Made by a program: the position numbers and the translations under genes. This document shows, one piece after another, positions 6,165-10,772 of a stretch of DNA of 10,772 nucleotides. The stretch covers positions 1 through 10,772 of the forward strand of contig CALFBL010000066.1 of assembly GCA_937951695.1 (NCBI GenBank), in the 5' to 3' direction. This DNA comes from an uncultured Granulosicoccaceae bacterium. Its GTDB lineage: Bacteria > Pseudomonadota > Gammaproteobacteria > Granulosicoccales > Granulosicoccaceae. Under the pieces are notes generated by a model that was not told the origin of the DNA, searched no databases, and worked only from the letters and a program-made list of their open reading frames with translations. Position 1 is the first letter of the stretch; every line of letters begins with the position of its first letter.

Positions 6165-7064
6165 ATGTTTGCTCTGGTTTCGATCGGTGAGGTGATGGCT
6201 GAAATTCGAGGTTCACTCGATGGCAATCATCAGGTTGGGTTTGCCGGTGATACGTACAACACAGCGGTTTATTGTCAACGATTGCTCGATACTGAATCGA
6301 GTGTGGCCTACATCACTCGGGTGGGCATCGATCCGCTGTCCGAGTCTTGGCTTAAAGTGGCCAGCGATGAAGGTATCGATGTTACGCATGTCTCTACCGA
6401 CGAGGATGCAAACCTTGGTATCTATTCAGTAAAAACCGATGCCCACGGCGAGCGCAGCTTTCATTACTGGCGAAATGAATCCGCCGCCAGAAAACTGTTT
6501 TCAACCCGTTACGCCACAGCGGTGTTGCCCCAAGCCCGTGTCACGTATCTATCGGGTATTACGTTGGGTGTTCTTGATCCCGACGCCCGCAGACGTTTGA
6601 TGGGTCATTTGTCGGCGCAGTCCAAAGCCGGTCACACATTGGTGGCGTTCGATTCAAACTACCGACCGCGACTCTGGGAGAATGCCGAGGTGGCGCGCGA
6701 GGTGATGGCCGAAATGTGGCAAATTGCCGATATTGCCTTACCGTCGATTGACGATGAACGTGCGTTATTTCTCGATGCCTCTGATGAGGCTGTCATTGAT
6801 CGGTTTGCTCAGCGAAACTGGAGAGCTTGCGCCATTAAACGAGGCGCGTTAGGGCCTGTATCTCCCAGTCTTGGGGTGCTAGATAGCGCATCATTTCTGC
6901 CGGCTGAAAAGGTTGTAGATACAACAGCGGCCGGTGACAGTTTTAACGGGGGTTATCTCGCATCGTTGCTGTCTGGGCATCATGAGCTGGTGTGTTTAAA
7001 GGCAGGGCACGATTGTGCAACCTATGTTGTAGGTGTGCGTGGTGCCATCGCCCCTAGAATCTGA
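6165..7064 (+). CDS. kdgK: 2-dehydro-3-deoxygluconokinase (KDG kinase, PfkB family)
   Basis: A 299-residue PfkB/ribokinase-fold sugar kinase that phosphorylates 2-keto-3-deoxygluconate with ATP to KDPG, which enters the Entner-Doudoroff pathway. Segments characteristic of KdgK are present: FAGDTYNTAVY (residues 26-36), HYWRNESAARKLF from residue 100, YLSGITLGVL, and FDSNYRPRLW. The PfkB signature is DTTAAGDSFNGGY from residue 252, with catalytic base Asp258. The close match of these KDG-contact segments to E. coli KdgK favours this over fructokinase or ribokinase. ATG 6165 is preceded by AGAGGTG at 6151-6157. No uronate or KDPG aldolase genes are adjacent, and no regulator is in the window, so it may be part of a scattered regulon. 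The following ABC importer is on the same strand but 268 nt away, with an independent leader. Confidence 0.9.
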   Translation: MFALVSIGEVMAEIRGSLDGNHQVGFAGDTYNTAVYCQRLLDTESSVAYITRVGIDPLSESWLKVASDEGIDVTHVSTDEDANLGIYSVKTDAHGERSFHYWRNESAARKLFSTRYATAVLPQARVTYLSGITLGVLDPDARRRLMGHLSAQSKAGHTLVAFDSNYRPRLWENAEVAREVMAEMWQIADIALPSIDDERALFLDASDEAVIDRFAQRNWRACAIKRGALGPVSPSLGVLDSASFLPAEKVVDTTAAGDSFNGGYLASLLSGHHELVCLKAGHDCATYVVGVRGAIAPRI

Positions 7065-7221
7065 AGGTGATATTCTCGTTTCTCACTAAACGCGCGAATT
7101 TTTAAACGCTACGGCGTACACATTAAGCCAAGGCTGCAGGTTTTTTATGATTTTTGAGGAACCTGAATATACGGCTCATCAAATGATTAAGCACCGGCTA
7201 TCGCTTTTTCACGCTGAATTT

Positions 7222-7245
7222 ATTTTATCTATCATTTTATCTATC
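7222..7245. repeat. 12-bp perfect tandem repeat in the ABC importer leader
   Basis: ATTTTATCTATC occurs twice head-to-tail (7222-7233 and 7234-7245), about 88 bp upstream of the binding protein ATG. This AT-rich stretch could be an UP element, a repeated regulator site, or a replication-slippage duplication. It falls in the upstream, probably untranslated, part of an open frame. Confidence 0.6.
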
Positions 7246-7287
7246 ATCGTAGAGGGTTTTTTGGCACACTGTTGCCCGGCGGGTCAA

Positions 7288-7299
7288 TCTACGTGTAGA
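7288..7299. promoter_or_regulatory. Candidate dyad operator upstream of the ABC importer
   Basis: TCTAC and GTAGA flank a GT centre at 7288-7299, overlapped by the smaller dyad GTGT-AG-ACAC at 7293-7302. The TGT-N2-ACA core resembles the general y-GT-Nx-AC-r pattern of FadR-subfamily GntR sites, and it lies 33 nt before the ATG. The pattern is short and no regulator gene is in the window, so this is tentative. Confidence 0.25.
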
Positions 7300-7332
7300 C
7301 ACCGGTTTTTAATTTTAACCCTTGGGAGAATC

Positions 7333-8388
7333 ATGGATACATCGTCAATCAGGGCTCGGCTTCAACGCGCCAGACCTTCATTTTTTTCTAGTGGTGTTGT
7401 GCTGGGTGCTGTTTTAATTGCAGCAGTCTCGTCAACTGCAAGCGCGGCTACCGAGATTCCCTTTGCACTGGACTGGAAATTTGAAGGTCCATCGGCGGCT
7501 TTTTTTGTGGCGATCGATAACGGTCATTTTGAAGCTGCGGGTCTCGACGTAACCGTCACAGCTGGCCAAGGTTCATTGGCTGCCATTCCAAAGGTCGCCA
7601 CCGGCGCATTTCCCCTAGGTTTTGCAGATATCAATTCGTTGGTCCAGTTTCTGGATCAGAATCCAGGTGCGCCGGTTACTGCGGTAATGATGGTTTATGA
7701 CAAGCCGCCGTTTGCGGTTGTTGGTCGTAAATCTCTGGGTATCGAAGCGCCAAAAGACTTGGAAGGCAAGGTGCTGGGTGCGCCGCCACCAGACGGTGCC
7801 TGGGCACAGTTCCCCGCGTTCGCCAATGCGGCAGGTATTGATATGAGTAAAATTTCGGTTGAGCCAGTGGGCTTTCCAACGCGTGAACCGATGCTGGCAG
7901 AAGGTAATGTAGACGCCATTACGGGTTTCTCGTTTTCCTCATACTTGAACCTGGTGCGTTTGGGCATTCCTGAAGACGACATATCGGTCATACTCATGGC
8001 AGATCACGGGCTTGAGCTTTATGGCAACGCGATTATTGTGAACACTGAATTCGCCGACAATAACCCTGGCGCAGTCAAAGGATTTCTTGCCGCTGTTGCG
8101 GCTGGCTGGAACGATGTTATCGCCAACCCTGAGATGGGCGCGAAAGCGGTTGGTGCTCGAAACCCGGCGGCCGATGTTGCTCTTGAACAACGCCGGCTGG
8201 AGCTAGCGATCGATGCCAACGTTCGTACCGAGTATGTGTTGGCAAACGGCATGGGTGGGATCGATGCTGATAGAATGAACGCAGCGCTTGAGCAATTGGC
8301 AGAAAACTATGAATTCCAAGGCACCCCGGACAAGACACTCTATTTTAATGACGTCTACCTGCCAAAAGGTAACTTCCCGATCAACTAG
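7333..8388 (+). CDS. ABC transporter periplasmic substrate-binding protein, NitT/TauT (NMT1/THI5-like)
   Basis: A 351-residue secreted protein. Residues 1-38 form a Sec signal peptide, with an Arg-rich n-region, a hydrophobic core at about 20-33, and likely cleavage after ASTASA-type Ala38. The mature protein starts ATEIPFALDWKFEGPSAAFFVAI, and IDNGHFEAAGLDVTV is the classic opening of the NMT1/SsuA/ThiY-like fold. AQFPAFANAAGID and the later ELYGNAIIVN strand also fit. Ligands in this family include hydroxymethylpyrimidines, taurine, alkanesulfonates and nitrate; none can be assigned here. ATG 7333 is chosen because GGGAGAA lies at 7324-7330 and it gives a clean signal peptide; the frame is open upstream to 7147, but that extension looks non-coding. 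It heads an operon with the ATPase 11 nt after its stop and a permease. Confidence 0.87.
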   Translation: MDTSSIRARLQRARPSFFSSGVVLGAVLIAAVSSTASAATEIPFALDWKFEGPSAAFFVAIDNGHFEAAGLDVTVTAGQGSLAAIPKVATGAFPLGFADINSLVQFLDQNPGAPVTAVMMVYDKPPFAVVGRKSLGIEAPKDLEGKVLGAPPPDGAWAQFPAFANAAGIDMSKISVEPVGFPTREPMLAEGNVDAITGFSFSSYLNLVRLGIPEDDISVILMADHGLELYGNAIIVNTEFADNNPGAVKGFLAAVAAGWNDVIANPEMGAKAVGARNPAADVALEQRRLELAIDANVRTEYVLANGMGGIDADRMNAALEQLAENYEFQGTPDKTLYFNDVYLPKGNFPIN

Positions 8389-8399
8389 GTTGTAAGCGC

Positions 8400-9224
8400 A
8401 TGAATCAAGGCCATTCGAAGGATTCAACAGCCGAATCGCCATTGATAAAACTGACCTCGGTCAGCCACACGTTCAGCACCGCAACGGGTCCATTGCCGGT
8501 GCTGGACGGTTTGACCATTTCCATCGCAGAAGGCGGATTTACGGCAGTGGTTGGCCCATCAGGTTGCGGAAAATCCACACTTACACGGTTAATTGCCGGG
8601 TTAATGAAGCCTGATTCCGGTGAAGTCTGGTTGCACGGTGAGAAAGTGGTCAGTCCGCTTTCAACGGTGGGAATGGCGTTTCAAAATCCAGTACTACTGG
8701 AATGGCGCTCTATCGTGAAAAACGTCATGCTGCCGCTAGAAATCGTTGCTCAGGGTATGCCGGTGCTAGAGCAAGAAGAGCGTGCCCGATACCTGCTTTC
8801 ACTCGTCGGTCTTGAAGGGTTCGAGGATAAACGTCCGTCTGAGTTATCGGGTGGGATGCGACAACGCGCGTCGCTGTGTCGCTCCCTAGTGCATAAGCCC
8901 GATGTGCTGATACTGGATGAGCCCTTTGGTGCGCTGGATGCGTTTACCCGTGAGGACCTTTGGCAAATCATGCACACCTTGCGCGAGGAGGAGCCCTTTA
9001 CCGCGCTTTTGATCACGCACGATTTACGTGAGAGTATTTTCCTGGCTGATGAGGTCATTGTATTGTCTGGCAGGCCTGCAAGGTCTCAGTACGTGCTGCC
9101 TGTCGATATGCCAAAGAAAAGAAGCCTTGACGATCTCTACACGGCGAAGTCCAGTGAAATGTTGGCGGTGCTGCGTGAACAAATAAAAATTGCGCAAGGC
9201 AATACAGCGAGTGCAAGCGCATGA
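8400..9224 (+). CDS. ABC transporter ATP-binding protein, NitT/TauT type
   Basis: A 274-residue cytoplasmic ATPase with all nucleotide-binding motifs. Walker A is GPSGCGKST (52-60) and the Q-loop is Gln95 in AFQNP. The signature LSGGMRQR is at 149-156 and Walker B is VLILDEP with Asp173-Glu174. The D-loop is ALD, and the H-loop is His207 in LITHD. The order and the FGALDAFTRE segment are typical of TauB/SsuB-like importers. Residues about 215-274 are a short C-terminal extension with no regulatory domain evident. The start ATG 8400 has only a weak SD (TAGG) in the 11-nt gap, so it is probably coupled to the binding protein gene. The stop overlaps the permease start as ATGA. It powers import of the ligand captured by the upstream binding protein. 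Confidence 0.92.
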   Translation: MNQGHSKDSTAESPLIKLTSVSHTFSTATGPLPVLDGLTISIAEGGFTAVVGPSGCGKSTLTRLIAGLMKPDSGEVWLHGEKVVSPLSTVGMAFQNPVLLEWRSIVKNVMLPLEIVAQGMPVLEQEERARYLLSLVGLEGFEDKRPSELSGGMRQRASLCRSLVHKPDVLILDEPFGALDAFTREDLWQIMHTLREEEPFTALLITHDLRESIFLADEVIVLSGRPARSQYVLPVDMPKKRSLDDLYTAKSSEMLAVLREQIKIAQGNTASASA

Positions 9225-9994
9225 ACAAGCGCATGAAGCTGTTACAAATTTTGATACCACTGACAGCCCTTATCATTTTTTTGGGGTTGTGGGAATTACT
9301 GGTTTGGGTCAATCAGTGGCCCAATTATAAAATGGCGTCCCCCGGCGATGTCTGGCCTGCGTTCTGGAAGTTCAAACATCTGTTTCTGGTTTACGGTTGG
9401 CAGACCTTATGGAGAACGGTCGCCGGGCTCGCGTTGGCGGTGGTCTTTGGTACGCTGATCGGTTTGTTCATGGGAATGTCGAGACCGGTTCGTGATGCGC
9501 TTTATCCCTTGTTGGTGGGGTTCAATGCGATACCCAAGGCAACGGTGGTGCCGATTATGGCGCTGATGTTTGTTGGTGAATACAACTTGAACACCATACT
9601 TATGGCGTTCATGATTTCGTTTTTCCCGATTGCCGTGTCGGTATCGATTGGCTTGAGCACGCTCGAGCCTGAGTATCGCGACATCCTACGTGCGCTGGGG
9701 GCGTCGCGTTTCATGATATTTAGAAAAATAGCCTTACCGAAAACGTTGCCTGAATTTTTTGGTGCCTTGAAGGTTTCTGCAACGCTAGCGTTCATCGGAA
9801 CCAATCTGGTGGAGATTATCGAGCCGCACGGGCGAGGGCTGGGTCATCTGTTTGACAGCGCCAAGATTAATTCGGATTACCCACTAATGTTCGCCGTTTT
9901 AATTGCGTTGGCCTTTATGGGTATCCTGTTGTACTACATTGTGGTGGTTCTGGAGAAGATATTTGCCGGTTGGGCAGAAAGATCCCCCACTTGA
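9221..9994 (+). CDS. ABC transporter permease, NitT/TauT type
   Basis: A 257-residue inner-membrane protein with about six membrane segments (near residues 6-28, 67-87, 98-118, 124-144, 181-200 and 222-245). The cytoplasmic EAA coupling loop is visible at about residues 150-177 (EYRDILRALGASRFMIFRKI), and GFNAIPKATVVPIMALMF is typical of SsuC/TauC permeases. It probably acts as a homodimer with the ATPase. The start ATG 9221 overlaps the ATPase stop by 4 nt. No second permease or substrate-processing enzyme follows, and the operon ends here with no clear terminator hairpin. Confidence 0.92.
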   Translation: MNKRMKLLQILIPLTALIIFLGLWELLVWVNQWPNYKMASPGDVWPAFWKFKHLFLVYGWQTLWRTVAGLALAVVFGTLIGLFMGMSRPVRDALYPLLVGFNAIPKATVVPIMALMFVGEYNLNTILMAFMISFFPIAVSVSIGLSTLEPEYRDILRALGASRFMIFRKIALPKTLPEFFGALKVSATLAFIGTNLVEIIEPHGRGLGHLFDSAKINSDYPLMFAVLIALAFMGILLYYIVVVLEKIFAGWAERSPT

Positions 9995-10246
9995 ATATCA
10001 CCCACTCTTGACGTTGTGTTGACGCGATTTGAAGGAGCATAGACCTTGTCAAGTGGCATCAGAGACCGATTTTGCCTGGGCGTGGGCTGATCTGGGCTGA
10101 AAGATTGCTCGTTGTGGTTGTACCAAGGATCTGAGAGGACTGATCAAAAACCGTTTGAACAGCAAGTCATCGTTGTATTTGAGAGCCTGTTCACATAAAT
10201 GTCATATTTTTCGCTATTTGCTTACTGTTTGTCTCGAATATCGAAG

Positions 10247-10267
10247 TATTCAGGCCAGATCTGAATA
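10247..10267. repeat. Inverted repeat TATTCAG-N7-CTGAATA
   Basis: Perfect 7-bp arms TATTCAG (10247-10253) and CTGAATA (10261-10267) flank GCCAGAT. It is in an AT-rich region upstream of the nested palindrome and could be a dyad operator or be fortuitous. No T-run follows on the + strand. Confidence 0.4.
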
Positions 10268-10306
10268 AAACACATTTTTGTGAATTTGGTATCAAAGATT
10301 GGCGTG

Positions 10307-10362
10307 TTGTTTGAAACAACCCTCATTCAATTTCTTGATTGAATCCGGGTTGTTTCAAACAA
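10307..10362. repeat. 56-nt nested palindrome: two copies of a 13-bp dyad in inverted orientation
   Basis: TTGTTTGAAACAACCC (10307-10322) and GGGTTGTTTCAAACAA (10347-10362) are perfect 16-bp inverted arms. Between them, ATTCAAT (10325-10331) and ATTGAAT (10338-10344) pair again around the loop TTCTTG. Only a 2x2 mismatch (TC against CC) separates the two stems, giving a 23-bp interrupted hairpin. Each outer arm also contains its own palindrome: TTGTTT-G-AAACAA and TTGTTT-C-AAACAA. It ends 4 nt before the GTG of the next gene, leaving no room for an SD. A seven-T run follows only after 11 nt, so it is not a standard terminator. It could be a double operator, a leader structure, or the end of a small mobile repeat. 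Confidence 0.8.
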
Positions 10363-10366
10363 AGAC

Positions 10367-10762
10367 GTGCGCTTTTTTTCTCCATATGTATCGAAAACTG
10401 TAGGGCTACCCACAATCGTGTTAGCGCTCGTGGTGCTTGGTCTGTTCGCAGACAAGGCACGCGCTGTGGTGCTCACTTCCTATTTCGAAACGGTGCTTGT
10501 GCCGAGCGTGTCTACCAGCTGGACGACCGTCGCACTCGAGAACACCTACTCAAACGCAATACCCGTGTGTACCTATGTGTTAGGCACTTTTTCTGGAACT
10601 GCTCCCAGCTACGTTAATCGACCAGCGGTTACGCGCATTCGAAACATCGGATCCTCCTCGTTTGAACTAAGAATTCAGGGCTGGGAAGACGGACCCGCCT
10701 CAGCCGGTGACGTGCATTGCATCGTGCTCAATCAGCGCTCGCGGTTGCCATTTTTACTATAG
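10367..10762 (+). CDS. Small exported protein with a secreted beta-domain, possibly truncated
   Basis: A 131-residue product from GTG 10367. It opens with a strong signal peptide (MRFFSPYVSK, a hydrophobic core at about 14-26, likely cleavage after DKARA). Then comes a segment like SWTTVALENTYSN, a Val-rich strand, and RPAVTRIRNIGSSSFELRIQGWED. This resembles beta-domain repeats of large secreted or surface proteins with the pattern WTTV-x-L-x-NTYSNPVVV ... VRVRNV-x-SFEIR-x-QEW (recalled, not searched). In those, a Gly-rich turn and further domains follow. Here the frame runs into LPFLL and TAG 10760-10762 with the window ending 10 nt later, so it may be a stand-alone domain or the start of a larger gene broken by a mutation. 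No SD is possible because the nested palindrome ends at 10362. The gene is probably controlled by that structure, or the annotated start is wrong. Confidence 0.5.
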   Translation: MRFFSPYVSKTVGLPTIVLALVVLGLFADKARAVVLTSYFETVLVPSVSTSWTTVALENTYSNAIPVCTYVLGTFSGTAPSYVNRPAVTRIRNIGSSSFELRIQGWEDGPASAGDVHCIVLNQRSRLPFLL

Positions 10763-10772
10763 TCAAAGATAA

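Larger units (their letters stand above)
9995..10366. other. Noncoding stretch after the ABC importer, before the exported protein
   Basis: The 372-nt gap has no convincing gene. A short frame from 10039 reads about 31 codons (IDLVKW... to a TGA) but lacks a start and SD. The 3' half is AT-rich and may carry a promoter for the downstream gene; TTGAGA at 10179-10184 with CATATT at 10203-10208 (18-nt spacer) is a weak pair. Two inverted repeats are listed separately. TTGACG occurs twice near 10008-10024, and GGGCTGA twice near 10084-10100. Confidence 0.5.

Noticed and set aside
7147..7332. N-terminal extension of the importer binding protein by 62 codons
   Set aside because: The extension contains the tandem repeat, lacks an SD and would bury the signal peptide; ATG 7333 has GGGAGAA and a clean signal sequence.
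7065..7332. TPP riboswitch (THI box) upstream of the NMT1-like importer
   Set aside because: The conserved CUGAGA and the paired helix pattern are not present in this leader.
10039..10137. Short frame IDLVKW... read as a degraded permease or other gene after the ABC operon
   Set aside because: About 31 codons, no start or SD, no recognisable match; chance is more likely.
10307..10378. Nested palindrome plus T-run as an intrinsic terminator for the ABC operon
   Set aside because: The T-run begins 11 nt after the stem and the hairpin is over 300 nt from the operon end; also the structure sits at a gene start.

Overview
The window looks like a chromosomal segment of a Gram-negative bacterium, most likely a gammaproteobacterium. 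The dCTP deaminase tail and RppH resemble the Pseudomonas/E. coli types. There are exported proteins with Sec signals, a lipoprotein and an outer-membrane barrel-like gene. GC content is moderate and genes are closely packed. Genus is not determined; a marine/environmental lineage is only a guess. No tRNA, rRNA, CRISPR array, phage gene or transposase was seen.

Layout. (1) 1-2017, + strand: the 3' end of dcd, then a compact three-gene cobalt-type nitrile hydratase unit (alpha, beta, accessory protein) with overlapping stop/start codons. The alpha subunit has a His-rich N-terminal tail. (2) 2078-3044: rppH (+) converges on hemJ (-), with a GC-rich hairpin between them. (3) 3226-4489, + strand: an unrecognised envelope locus. 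It has a beta-barrel-like secreted protein gene broken by one in-frame TAA, overlapped by a lipoprotein gene that appears broken by a one-base frameshift. The first start codon is preceded by a hairpin carrying the Shine-Dalgarno in its loop. (4) 4606-5883: a protein with a cyclic-nucleotide-binding-like N-terminus and an HDOD domain. (5) 6165-7064: a KdgK-type 2-keto-3-deoxygluconate kinase standing alone. (6) 7333-9994: a three-gene NitT/TauT-type ABC importer (periplasmic binding protein, ATPase, permease) of unknown ligand. (7) 9995-10366: noncoding, ending in a striking 56-nt nested palindrome. It is followed at once by a small exported protein that may be truncated at the window edge.

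How the genes fit together. The nitrile hydratase genes should make an amide-forming enzyme plus its metallation helper, and may be co-transcribed from dcd because only 46 nt separate them. The ABC genes form one importer operon. KdgK feeds the Entner-Doudoroff/uronate pathway. The remaining genes are single housekeeping or signalling units. No clear new multi-gene system is proven. The best candidates for a second look are the nested palindrome at 10307-10362, the doubly interrupted envelope locus at 3226-4489 with its SD-in-loop leader, and the His-tailed nitrile hydratase.
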